64,000 bases of DNA from JBAOHV01 sp963714875 (GTDB lineage Bacteria > Actinomycetota > Acidimicrobiia > Acidimicrobiales > Microtrichaceae): the NCBI GenBank assembly GCA_963714875.1, contig CAVQQI010000011.1, positions 1,054,001-1,118,000 on the forward strand. Direction: 5' to 3'. Under the pieces are notes generated by a model. It did no database searches. It saw nothing but the letters and a program-made list of their open reading frames with translations, and had not been told where the DNA came from. Position 1 is the first letter of the stretch; every line of letters begins with the position of its first letter. Position numbers and translations under genes: made by a program. Below, one piece after another: positions 29,444 through 37,172 of this stretch.

Positions 29444-30262
29444 TCAGCCGAAGTCGGCTGCGCCCGGCCCGTGGGCCAGGAATGACCGTACGCCGGTGGC
29501 GGCGTCGGGTGTGGTGAACGACTGCACGAACCGACGCTGTTCGGTCTCGAGTCCGTCGGCGAGGGTCTGTTCGAGCCCCTCGTCGATCGCGGCCTTGGCG
29601 AGCGCCAGGGCGTGGCGGGGCCCGGCGGCGAACGTTGCTGCCCACGACAGCGCCTCGTCGAGCACCACGTCGGGCTCCACCACGCGGTCGACCAGCCCGA
29701 TCGACAGGGCTTCTGATGCGTCGACCATCCGGCCGCTGAACACCAGGTCCTTGGCCCTCGATGCGCCCACCAGGCGGGCCAGACGCTGGGTGCCGCCACC
29801 ACCGGGGATGATGCCCAGGAGGATCTCCGGCTGACCGAACCGGCTCGACGCACCGGCGATCCGCAGATCGCAGGCCAGGGCGAGCTCGCAGCCGCCGCCG
29901 AGAGCGACCCCGGCAACCGCGGCGATGGTCGGGCACGGAATCGCGGCCACGGCATTGAGCGCTCCGAGGAACGCCGCGCCGATCCGCGCCACGTGGTCCG
30001 GCGGGGAGATGGCGAACGGCTCGGCACCGCCGCGCTCGGCGAACTCCGAGATGTCCGCACCCGCAGCGAACACCCTGGGGCCCCCGGTGAGCACCACGAC
30101 CCTGGGGGTGTGGTCGCCCAGGTCGGTGGCGATCGAGAGCAACTGCTCCAGCAGCTCGACGCACAGCGGGTTGACCTTGCCGTTGTTCAGGGTGACGACG
30201 GCGATGCCGTCGTCACGGCGGTCGAGGTGCACGAGCGGTTCGGTGGCGGTGGGGTCCGACAT
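29444..30262 (-). CDS. Enoyl-CoA hydratase/isomerase family protein
   Basis: A 272-residue crotonase-fold protein. The oxyanion-hole blocks are GPRVFAAGADISEFAE and AAVAGVALGGGCELALACDLRIAG, followed by FGQPEILLGIIPGGGGTQRLARLVG, which contains the two acid/base positions of hydratases. ATG 30262 lies eight bases after TAGCGT (30276-30271). It converges with glgP and follows the kinase-like gene by 11 bases on the same strand. The fatty-acyl substrate is not predictable; the acyl-CoA dehydrogenase at 4-5 kb is not linked. Confidence 0.93.
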   Translation of the reverse strand: MSDPTATEPLVHLDRRDDGIAVVTLNNGKVNPLCVELLEQLLSIATDLGDHTPRVVVLTGGPRVFAAGADISEFAERGGAEPFAISPPDHVARIGAAFLGALNAVAAIPCPTIAAVAGVALGGGCELALACDLRIAGASSRFGQPEILLGIIPGGGGTQRLARLVGASRAKDLVFSGRMVDASEALSIGLVDRVVEPDVVLDEALSWAATFAAGPRHALALAKAAIDEGLEQTLADGLETEQRRFVQSFTTPDAATGVRSFLAHGPGAADFG

Positions 30263-30273
30263 GGCGTCGGACG

Positions 30274-30996
30274 CTACAGCCGCCCGGCCCCCAGCGACGC
30301 CAGCTCGTCGGCCAGGGCTGCAGCGGTGGGTCGCTGGCCGGGGTGTTCAGCACAGCAACGATCGAACACGCCACGCAGCCCGGTGGGCATCGGTGCTGCT
30401 GCCACCGACGACAGGGACGCCCCCAGCCCGTAGACGTCCGATGCGGCGCTCGCCACGGCGCCCCGCAGACGTTCGGGTGCCGCGAACGCCGGTGTCAGTC
30501 CTCCTGGGTCGCCGGCAGCCTGGCCGAGGCCGGCCAGTCCGAAGTCCGCCAGCAACGGCTGATCGGCGCCATCGAACACGATGTTGGTCGGGGTCACGTC
30601 GCCGTGGATCACCTCGAGCACGTGCGCAGCGGCGAGTGCCTCGGCCACGGTCGCTCCGATCGCGACCAGCTCGGCGGTCCCCACCGGCGAGCGGTCCGAC
30701 AGTGTGCCGCCGGCGATCAGATCGCACGCCATCCAGGCAGCACCATCCTCGGTCAGGCCCAGCTCGTGCAGCGGCACCACCCCGTCGACCTCACGCAGCC
30801 GAGCGAGCGCCCGGGCCTCGGTCTCGATGCGCAGGTGCAGACCAGCCCGTGGGTCGATCACCTTGACCGCCAGGTCGGCACCGATCTCGGTGTCGCGGAC
30901 CCGCCACACCACCGAACTGCCACCCACACCGAGCACCTCGACCGGGCGCAGGCGGGAGGGGATGCCCAACGGCCAACGTGGCGGAGGAGCGCTCAC
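30274..30996 (-). CDS. Serine/threonine protein kinase-like protein, coupled to znuB
   Basis: A 240-residue cytoplasmic kinase domain without membrane or sensor part: glycine loop VLGVGGSSVVW, lysine in LAVKVID, catalytic VIHGDVTPTNIVFD (HGD in place of HRD) and ADFGLAG. The activation segment and APE-like AAPERLRG follow, so it should be active. GTG 30996 overlaps the znuB stop (GTGA), which fixes the start and indicates translational coupling; the long open frame upstream is not used. A kinase translated with a zinc permease is unusual. The target is unknown. Confidence 0.87.
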   Translation of the reverse strand: MSAPPPRWPLGIPSRLRPVEVLGVGGSSVVWRVRDTEIGADLAVKVIDPRAGLHLRIETEARALARLREVDGVVPLHELGLTEDGAAWMACDLIAGGTLSDRSPVGTAELVAIGATVAEALAAAHVLEVIHGDVTPTNIVFDGADQPLLADFGLAGLGQAAGDPGGLTPAFAAPERLRGAVASAASDVYGLGASLSSVAAAPMPTGLRGVFDRCCAEHPGQRPTAAALADELASLGAGRL

Positions 30997-31907
30997 GCTG
31001 CTGTGGCCACGCCGGCGCGACGAGCGACCAGCTGACGGATCTCGGACACGAACAGCGCCACGATGAAGCAGCCCACCGCGCACACCGCCATCGCCGCGCC
31101 GGCGGCGAGTCGGGCGTGCCAGGACACGAGCAGGCCGACCACCACCGAGAGCTCGGCGAGCAGCACCGAGGTGACCATCACCCAGGGCACCCGCCGCACG
31201 ACCTGGACCGCGGCAGCGGCGGGCGCGGTGATGAGCGCGAAGACCAACAGGGTGCCGACGGTCTTGAAGCTGGCGACCACCGTCGCGGTGATGAGCACCA
31301 TGAGCACCACGTGTGCCCATCTGGGTCGCAGTCCCATCAGCTCGGCCGCGTGCTGGTTGAAGCTGAGCACCAGGAACGCCCGGTACCCGAAGGTGACGAC
31401 GACCACCACAACCACCGCCACGACCGCCGCCAGCACCAGATCACCGATGGTGACGCTGGTGATCCCGCCGAAGAGGAACCCGGTGAGATCGCCCGCGAAG
31501 GATCGGCTGCGGCTCACGATCAGCACACCCAGGGCGAGCATTCCGACGAACAGCAGTCCGATCGCCGCGTCCTGGTTCAGTCGGGCGCGACGTCCGACCA
31601 GCGAGATCCCGCCGACCATCACTGCGGCGCTGGCGAACGCGCCGATGGTGGGGCTGAATCCGACGATCGTCGCGATGGCCAGACCGGGTAGCACGCCGTG
31701 GGCCAGCGCGTCGCCGATGAAGGTCATTCCCCGCAGCACGACCCACGTGCCGACCAGTCCGCAGGCGATGGCGGCAAGAGTGCCGGCGAGCAGGGCCCGC
31801 TGCATGGTGACCGAGTCCAGGAACGGGTCGATCACCCATCCCGACGGCGACAGCGCCAACAGCTCGGTCGAGTTCAACAGCGCGGTCGACACGGGAGCTG
31901 CGGGCAC
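30993..31907 (-). CDS. znuB: Metal ABC transporter permease ZnuB
   Basis: Membrane subunit of a zinc or manganese ABC importer. The 304-residue protein has about eight to nine helices; the family block FIGDALAHGVLPGLAIA is present, as is the later PAAAAVQVVRRVPWVM region. GTG 31907 begins nine bases after the znuA stop. The znuC ATPase that energises such permeases is absent from this operon. The stop overlaps the kinase start. Confidence 0.93.
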   Translation of the reverse strand: MPAAPVSTALLNSTELLALSPSGWVIDPFLDSVTMQRALLAGTLAAIACGLVGTWVVLRGMTFIGDALAHGVLPGLAIATIVGFSPTIGAFASAAVMVGGISLVGRRARLNQDAAIGLLFVGMLALGVLIVSRSRSFAGDLTGFLFGGITSVTIGDLVLAAVVAVVVVVVVTFGYRAFLVLSFNQHAAELMGLRPRWAHVVLMVLITATVVASFKTVGTLLVFALITAPAAAAVQVVRRVPWVMVTSVLLAELSVVVGLLVSWHARLAAGAAMAVCAVGCFIVALFVSEIRQLVARRAGVATAA

Positions 31908-31916
31908 CGACCGACC

Positions 31917-32987
31917 CTACTTCCCGGCGATCAGGTCACCGTTGGTGCGCATCATCTCGAGGTAGGTCGCCGCTCCCGACCCGTCGTCGCCGAGGGACTC
32001 GGTGAACAGTTCGACGATCTCGACCTGCGCACCGACACGTTCGGCCAGCGCCGTGGCGACCTCGTCGGAACCGGTGACCTCGCCATAGATGCGGGAGACG
32101 CCACGTTCCTCCATGAGTGCAGCCAGGTCCTCGAGGTCACGCACGTTGGCCTCCCCCAGCGAGCTGGTCGAGGGCACGATCGCGCCGATCACCTCGAAGT
32201 CGAATCGATCTGCGAAGTACCCGAGTGCCTCGTGGTTCGTCACCAGCTGCCGTTGCGACGGGTCGAGACCGGCGAACTGCTCATCGAGCTCGACGGCCAA
32301 GGCGCTCAGCTCCGCCACATAGTCATCGGCGCAGGCGTCGATCTGCGCCTCGTCGATTCCGAGCTCATCCACGCCCTTCAGGCCCTCGGCGATCAGCGGC
32401 ACGGCCATCGCCACCCGGTCGGGGTCCATCCACACGTGCGGATCCTCCTCGCCGTGGCTGTGGTCCTCGTCGGCACTGTGCTCCTCGTCGGCACTGTGGT
32501 CTTCGTCGGCACTGTGCTCCTCGTCGTGACTGTGGTCGCCATCGGCGCCGGCCTCGAGGGGATCCAGCTGTTCACCGAGCTCGAGGACGGTGACCCCGTC
32601 GGTTCCGGCGTTGTCGATCAGGTCGAGCGATCCCTCCTCGAGTCCCAGACCGTTGGCCACCACCAGTTCGGCGCTGCGCAGCTGGTCGGCGTCCTGCACG
32701 GTCGGCTCGTACTCGTGGGCATCAGCCCCGAGTGGCACCAGCGGGCTCACCTCGATGGCGTCGCATGCAACGCGGGACGTCACGTCGGCCCAGATCGAGG
32801 TGGTGGCCACCACCACCGGACCGGATGACGCCGACGCCGACGCCGAGGATGCCGTGGACGATCCGGACGACGACCCGGATCCGTCGTCCCCGCACGCTGA
32901 CATGGCCAGCGCGGCCGATAGGACACCGATGGCGACAGCAGTTGCTCGAGCGAGGGTGGATCGGCGGGGACCGAGGGAGTTCATCAT
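31917..32987 (-). CDS. znuA: Zinc ABC transporter substrate-binding lipoprotein ZnuA
   Basis: A 356-residue cluster 9 binding protein. The signal peptide ends LAMSAC; a serine-rich linker follows, then the binding core with GADAHEYEPTVQDADQL, VWMDPDRVAMAV, TNHEALGYFADRF and VSRIYGEVTGSDEV. The zinc-capture loop between is very long and His/Asp/Glu-rich, built from four repeated 18-base units (EHSADE/DHSADE). ATG 32987 is chosen: TAGAAT (33000-32995) lies seven bases upstream and sits inside a palindrome that is the likely Zur operator. ATG 32984 is the alternative. Divergent from zur. Confidence 0.94.
   Translation of the reverse strand: MMNSLGPRRSTLARATAVAIGVLSAALAMSACGDDGSGSSSGSSTASSASASASSGPVVVATTSIWADVTSRVACDAIEVSPLVPLGADAHEYEPTVQDADQLRSAELVVANGLGLEEGSLDLIDNAGTDGVTVLELGEQLDPLEAGADGDHSHDEEHSADEDHSADEEHSADEDHSHGEEDPHVWMDPDRVAMAVPLIAEGLKGVDELGIDEAQIDACADDYVAELSALAVELDEQFAGLDPSQRQLVTNHEALGYFADRFDFEVIGAIVPSTSSLGEANVRDLEDLAALMEERGVSRIYGEVTGSDEVATALAERVGAQVEIVELFTESLGDDGSGAATYLEMMRTNGDLIAGK
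32463..32534. repeat. Four 18-bp tandem repeats inside znuA
   Basis: Units at 32463-32480, 32481-32498, 32499-32516 and 32517-32534 (plus-strand core CCTCGTCGGCACTGTG). They encode the His/acidic hexapeptides of the zinc-capture loop, and the copy number could vary by slippage without breaking the frame. Confidence 0.9.
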
Positions 32988-33018
32988 GAGAACCATTCTA
33001 GATTGAGGATGGTTCTCA
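32987..33018. promoter_or_regulatory. Predicted Zur operator, overlapping the znuA -10 and start
   Basis: A perfect 10-base inverted repeat, TGAGAACCAT at 32987-32996 and ATGGTTCTCA at 33009-33018, separated by 12 bases. Each arm contains an AGAACCATnCT unit (AGAACCATTCT and, on the other strand, AGAACCATCCT), like a double Fur-type box. The znuA -10 TAGAAT lies within it, so binding would block the leaderless start. The divergent gene encodes a Fur-family protein. Confidence 0.75.
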
Positions 33019-33058
33019 CTTCCACTCGCTGCCGTTCTCAAGTGTTCCCATACGGCGA

Positions 33059-33064
33059 TAGAGT
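33059..33064 (+). promoter_or_regulatory. -10 hexamer TAGAGT of zur
   Basis: TAGAGT lies six bases before ATG 33071, the same leaderless layout as elsewhere in the window. The operator at 32987-33018 lies about 40 bases upstream. Confidence 0.55.
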
Positions 33065-33070
33065 CGGGCA

Positions 33071-33607
33071 ATGGCGCACCAGCCCGCTCCGACCACTGCT
33101 GCCGCCCCCGGCTCCACTGCCACCCCCGGCTCCGCTGCTGCTCCGGCGGGCCCGTCGAGTAGCCCGGCAGCGCCCTCCGAGGACCTGCACACCACCGCGT
33201 CCCAACGCCTGCGCTCCTCCGGGTTGCGCTACACAGGATCGCGGCGGGCGGTGGTCGAGGTGCTCGCCGACACCGACCGCCCGCTGACGATCCCCGAGAT
33301 CCTGGCCGCCGACACCTCGCTCGCCCAGTCCTCCGCCTACCGCAACCTGACCGAGCTGATCGCCGCTGGCGTCGTACACCGAATCATCGCAGGCGACGAG
33401 TACAGCCACTTCGAACTGGCCGAGGACCTGACGTCGCACCACCACCACCTGGTGTGCACCAGCTGCGGCCGCGTCACCGACGTCACGTTGAGCGACGAGA
33501 TCGAAGCAGCACTCGACGAGGCCCTCGACCGGGTCGCCGACGCCCGGGGCTTCCGTGCCGAGCACCACCGGCTCGACGTCATCGGTCGGTGCGCCAGCTG
33601 CGCCTGA
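33071..33607 (+). CDS. zur: Fur-family zinc uptake regulator Zur
   Basis: A 178-residue Fur-family repressor. A disordered Ala/Pro-rich head of about 38 residues precedes a winged helix (residues 42-105, SGLRYTGSRRAVVEVL and SSAYRNLTELIAAGVVHR) and the dimer/metal domain with HHHH at 123-126, CTSC (Cys129, Cys132) and CASC (Cys174, Cys177) for the structural zinc. Divergence from znuA and the palindrome between them support zinc rather than iron or peroxide sensing. The amino-terminal head is longer than usual. Confidence 0.92.
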   Translation: MAHQPAPTTAAAPGSTATPGSAAAPAGPSSSPAAPSEDLHTTASQRLRSSGLRYTGSRRAVVEVLADTDRPLTIPEILAADTSLAQSSAYRNLTELIAAGVVHRIIAGDEYSHFELAEDLTSHHHHLVCTSCGRVTDVTLSDEIEAALDEALDRVADARGFRAEHHRLDVIGRCASCA

Positions 33608-33611
33608 GCCG

Positions 33612-33887
33612 CTACAGCGAGACCGGCCGCCCGGGCTCGATCTCGGGTTCTGGCTGCACCACCTTGGTCACGCCGGGCACGCGATCCTTCATGATGCGCT
33701 CGATGCCGGCCTTCATGGTGATCGTCGACGACGGACACCCGACGCAAGCACCGTGCAGCTCCACGGTCACGACGCCCGTCGCCTGATCGACACCGACGAG
33801 TGAGACGTCGCCGCCGTCGGCCTGGATGGCCGGACGGATGACGTCGATGGCCTTCTCGACCTCGGCCACTACCACCTCGGGTTGCAC
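33612..33887 (-). CDS. NifU-domain Fe-S scaffold protein
   Basis: A 91-residue protein consisting of a single NifU carboxy-terminal-type (Nfu) domain: VAEVEKAIDVIRPAIQADGGD, then GACVGCPSSTITMKAGIE with the CxxC that holds a bridging Fe-S cluster. It delivers clusters to target proteins. GTG 33887 has GGAG eight bases upstream. It converges on zur with only four bases between stop codons. Confidence 0.93.
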   Translation of the reverse strand: MQPEVVVAEVEKAIDVIRPAIQADGGDVSLVGVDQATGVVTVELHGACVGCPSSTITMKAGIERIMKDRVPGVTKVVQPEPEIEPGRPVSL

Positions 33888-33920
33888 GCAGGTTTCTCCG
33901 CTCGATAGGTCGGGCGCCTC

Positions 33921-33956
33921 GCAGCGGCGCCGCCGTCGATGATGCTGCGCCGCTGC
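33921..33956. repeat. 10-bp inverted repeat between divergent genes
   Basis: GCAGCGGCGC at 33921-33930 and GCGCCGCTGC at 33947-33956, with a 16-base spacer. Because both flanking genes point away, it is not placed as a terminator and may be an operator. Confidence 0.6.
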
Positions 33957-33993
33957 GTCAGTGACAACCCGCGGGGGTAGCGTGGTGTTCCAG

Positions 33994-34212
33994 ATGTTGC
34001 TGTCCGCCGCCCTTGCGCCCCTCGTCCTGCTCGCCCATCAGGGCGGCTGGGACGAGCTGCTGATGGTCATCGTGCCCGTCGGGGTCTTCGCTGCCCTGCT
34101 GTACGTCGCGAACAAGCGAGCGGGGAAGCTCGGCGAGGGGGCCGAGCACGGGGCGACCCCACGTCTCAGCCAGGACGTCGACGTCCGCAACCCCCGCCAC
34201 GGTCCCCGCTGA
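33994..34212 (+). CDS. Small membrane protein of unknown function
   Basis: A 72-residue protein with two hydrophobic helices (LLSAALAPLVLLA and LLMVIVPVGVFAALLYVA) followed by a charged tail (NKRAGKLGEG...). ATG 33994 lies ten bases after TAGCGT (33978-33983), implying a leader of about three bases; GTG 33985 and GTG 33961 are also in frame. It converges on murA. No family recognised, but the promoter, codon use and length make it a credible gene. Confidence 0.65.
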   Translation: MLLSAALAPLVLLAHQGGWDELLMVIVPVGVFAALLYVANKRAGKLGEGAEHGATPRLSQDVDVRNPRHGPR

Positions 34213-34228
34213 GCGCTACTCGCTCAGC
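34208..34228. terminator. Bidirectional hairpin containing both stop codons
   Basis: GCTGAGCG-CTACT-CGCTCAGC: eight-base stem, five-base loop. TGA of the small membrane gene and TGA of murA lie in the two arms. Confidence 0.6.
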
Positions 34229-35504
34229 CTGGGCTGTCGGGACCGTCGACCGCGTCGAGTCGCTCGATGTCCGCGCCGACGGACCGCAACCTCTCGACGA
34301 ATCGCTCGTAGCCACGGTCGATGTGGTGTGCATCAGAGATCGTCGTCGCACCGTCGGCGCCGAGCGCCGCGACCACGAGGGCCGCGCCCGCCCGTATGTC
34401 GACCGCCCGCACCGGTGCACCCGACAGTCGCTCCACGCCGTCGATCACCAGGTGGTGTCCGTCGACCCGGATCTGGGCGCCCATCCGGGCGAGCTCACCG
34501 ACGTAGCGGAAGCGGCCCGAGAACACGTTCTCGGTCGCGTAGCTGGTGCCTCCGGCGTAGGAGAGCAACGCCACCAGCATGGGTAGGTAGTCGGTCGCCA
34601 ATCCTGGGTAGGGCAGCGTGGCCACGTCGACCGGACGGGGACGACCCGCCGCCATCGCCCACAGGCCCTCGGTGTCGGGTGAGATGCGCAGGCCGGTCCG
34701 GCCCAGCTTCTCGATGAGCAGATCGACGTGGTCCGCCCGGACGTTGGTCAGCGTCACCTGACCGCCGGCGACGCCGAGCGCGCACAGGAAGGTCGCCACC
34801 TCGATCCGGTCGGGGACGACCGAGTGCTCCACCGCATGCAGGTCCTCCACCCCGTCGATCGTGATGACCGGACTGCCCGCCCCCACGATCCGGCCACCCA
34901 TGCGGTTGAGGAACGCCGCCAGGTCGGCGATCTCGGGCTCTCGTGCCGCGTTGTGGACCGTGGTGCGGCCGTTCGCGAGCACTCCCGCCATCAACAGGTT
35001 CTCCGTCGCTCCGACGCTGGGGTACTCGAGCACGACCTCGGTGCCGACCAGTCCGTCGGTCCGCCCTTCGATCACCCCATGGCTGAGGGTGAACGTCGCG
35101 CCGAGCGCCTCGAGGCCCTGCAGGTGCATGTCGATCGGGCGGGCGCCGAAGTCGTCCCCACCGGGCATGGCCACGCTCGCCCGCCCCATCGCTGCCAGCA
35201 GCGGGCCCAGCACGGCGCTCGACGCACGGATGCGCTCGACCAGCTCGTACGGCGCCTCGGGGGTGACGGTCGTGCCGCGCACCACCTCGAGCGCACCGTC
35301 GTCGCGCCACCGGCACGAGATGCCCATCGCCTCGAGCAGCGCGCACATGTCGTCGACGTCGGAGATGTTCGGCACGTTGCGCAGCACGTAGCGACCCTCG
35401 GCGAGCACACAGGCGGCCATGAGCTTGAGTGCAGAGTTCTTGGCGCCCTTGACCGCCACTTCCCCCGAGAGCGGGCCGGAGGGACGCACGAGCAGACTGG
35501 ACAC
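34224..35504 (-). CDS. murA: UDP-N-acetylglucosamine 1-carboxyvinyltransferase MurA (Asp form)
   Basis: First committed step of peptidoglycan synthesis: transfers enolpyruvate from PEP to UDP-GlcNAc. The 426-residue protein has KGAKNSALKL with Lys22-Asn23, the RASSAVLGPLLA block and the active-site loop PGGDDFGARPIDMH. The usual catalytic cysteine is replaced by Asp117, as in mycobacteria; such enzymes are not alkylated by fosfomycin. GTG 35504 is chosen, six bases after CATACT; the frame continues upstream without support. Divergent from the MFS gene. Confidence 0.96.
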   Translation of the reverse strand: MSSLLVRPSGPLSGEVAVKGAKNSALKLMAACVLAEGRYVLRNVPNISDVDDMCALLEAMGISCRWRDDGALEVVRGTTVTPEAPYELVERIRASSAVLGPLLAAMGRASVAMPGGDDFGARPIDMHLQGLEALGATFTLSHGVIEGRTDGLVGTEVVLEYPSVGATENLLMAGVLANGRTTVHNAAREPEIADLAAFLNRMGGRIVGAGSPVITIDGVEDLHAVEHSVVPDRIEVATFLCALGVAGGQVTLTNVRADHVDLLIEKLGRTGLRISPDTEGLWAMAAGRPRPVDVATLPYPGLATDYLPMLVALLSYAGGTSYATENVFSGRFRYVGELARMGAQIRVDGHHLVIDGVERLSGAPVRAVDIRAGAALVVAALGADGATTISDAHHIDRGYERFVERLRSVGADIERLDAVDGPDSPG

Positions 35505-35605
35505 GCCCCCAGTATGTCGGTCGGCGGGCACCGCTATGGTCACGCCGTCCCGCGGGGTGCGGGATGCGGGTTGGGATCCGCGTCCAGGTCGAGCAGGGGG
35601 AACCG

Positions 35606-37135
35606 ATGCCACTGCTCCACAACCACTTCGCCGACGACGGCGCAGCGCTCGCCCGCCGGTGCGCCCCGCGTGACGACGCGTTGGTCGCCGAGGTGGTCAC
35701 ACGTCGCGACGACCAGCAGGTCGTGCTGACCGCCGCCGCCGGGCCGTTCCGCGAGTACACCCGGACCGTCGCGTGGTCCGACGACGCAGCGGTCGCCGGG
35801 CAGCTGAGGGTCGAGCAGCAGATCGACTACCGGCTCGCAGTGCCCTACTGGGCGCCACTGTTCGATGTCCCGGTGCGCAGGGCACTGCCCGAGGGCATCG
35901 CACCAGGTGTGCGGCCGTGGTGGTCGACCCCCGATCGACTCTCCCCCGCCCAGTCGACGATGGTCGCGGCGATGGCCCTGTTCAACCTGGTCGCCGGACT
36001 GCTCTACGGACTGCTCACCCAGGTGCTGACCTTCGTCTCGGCCGACCTGGGCGATGGTTCCGCCGGACAGCAGACCACGCTGCTGTCGGTGGTGCGCGTC
36101 GGTGTGGTGATCACCATGGTCGCGATGGTCGTGGCCGACCGGCGAGGTCGACGACGCGTGGCGATCGTGTCGTTCGCCCTGGCAGCGGTGTTGACCGTCG
36201 CCGGTGCCGTCGCGCCGACCTGGTGGGCGTTCGGGGCGCTGCAGTTCCTGGCGCGCAACCTGGCGATCGCCGGGCTGTTGTGCGTCGACACGATCTCGAT
36301 CGAGGAGCTCCCACCCGGGTCGCGGGCGATGGTGACCGGGTTGGGAGCGCTGGCCTACGGGCTGGGCGCCGGGGTCATCGTCATGACCCTGCCGCTGGCC
36401 GACCTGGGACCCTGGGGCTGGCGGCTCACCTTCGTCGTCGCCGGAGTGACGCTGCCGCTGATCTGGCACGCGCGCCGCCACCTGCCGGAATCGGGGCGGT
36501 TCCAGCGCCTGCAGCGCAACGACACCGCTCCGACCGAGTCCCGTCGCATCAACGGCTCTCGCTTCCTGCTGCTCGGGGCCATGTTCTTCCTGTTCAACCT
36601 GTTCGTCGCACCGGCGTCGCAGCTGCAGAACGACTACCTGCGCACCGACCGGGGCTACAGCGGACTGCTGATCGCGTTGCTGGTCGTGGTGACAGCGACC
36701 CCGGCCGGACTCGGCGTGCTCGCCGGTGGACGGCTGGCGGACCTGCGCGGCCGACGGGCCGCGATCGTGCCTGGCCTGATCGCCTACGGCGTGTTCAACG
36801 TGGCGTTCTTCTCGCTCGGCGGGCCACCGATGTGGGTGGCGTCGCTGCTCGGTTCGGTGCTGGGCGCGCTCGCGGTACCGGCGATGGGGGTGATCGCTCC
36901 CGAGCTGTTCCCCACCGCCCGGCGGGGCGGGGCACGGGGGGCGATCACCGGCATCGCGGTGGTCGGCTCGGTCTGCGGCCTGCTGGTGGCCGGCGCCATC
37001 GTCGACGCGCAGGGCTACTCCACTGCGTTCACCGTGCTGGCACTGGCCCCGTTCGCTGCCGCAGGGCTCGCCTTCGCGATCCCCGAGACCCGTGGCCGCG
37101 AACTCGAGGACCTGAATCCGACAGAACCTGACTGA
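35606..37135 (+). CDS. MFS transporter with soluble amino-terminal domain
   Basis: A 509-residue major-facilitator permease. Residues 1-110 form a soluble domain (HNHFADDGAALARRC ... DYRLAVPYWAPLFDVPVRRAL) before the first helix, which is unusual. The permease part shows VVADRRGRRRVAI and GGRLADLRGRRAAIVPG, the paired loop motifs of the family, and the PETRGRELEDL end of the sugar-porter branch. ATG 35606 has AGGGGG six bases upstream. Substrate unknown. Confidence 0.88.
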   Translation: MPLLHNHFADDGAALARRCAPRDDALVAEVVTRRDDQQVVLTAAAGPFREYTRTVAWSDDAAVAGQLRVEQQIDYRLAVPYWAPLFDVPVRRALPEGIAPGVRPWWSTPDRLSPAQSTMVAAMALFNLVAGLLYGLLTQVLTFVSADLGDGSAGQQTTLLSVVRVGVVITMVAMVVADRRGRRRVAIVSFALAAVLTVAGAVAPTWWAFGALQFLARNLAIAGLLCVDTISIEELPPGSRAMVTGLGALAYGLGAGVIVMTLPLADLGPWGWRLTFVVAGVTLPLIWHARRHLPESGRFQRLQRNDTAPTESRRINGSRFLLLGAMFFLFNLFVAPASQLQNDYLRTDRGYSGLLIALLVVVTATPAGLGVLAGGRLADLRGRRAAIVPGLIAYGVFNVAFFSLGGPPMWVASLLGSVLGALAVPAMGVIAPELFPTARRGGARGAITGIAVVGSVCGLLVAGAIVDAQGYSTAFTVLALAPFAAAGLAFAIPETRGRELEDLNPTEPD

Positions 37136-37172
37136 TCGCCGGGCGCAGACGCATACGGCCGCGTCGGATCAG
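37132..37172. terminator. Convergent-end hairpin containing both stop codons
   Basis: CTGATC at 37132-37137 pairs with GATCAG at 37167-37172, with further partial pairing (CCG/CGG, GCG/CGC) inside. The TGA stops of the MFS and HNH genes lie in the arms. Confidence 0.45.

Noticed and set aside
32463..32534. CRISPR-like spacing of repeats
   Set aside because: Units are contiguous without spacers and encode an in-frame His-rich loop of znuA.
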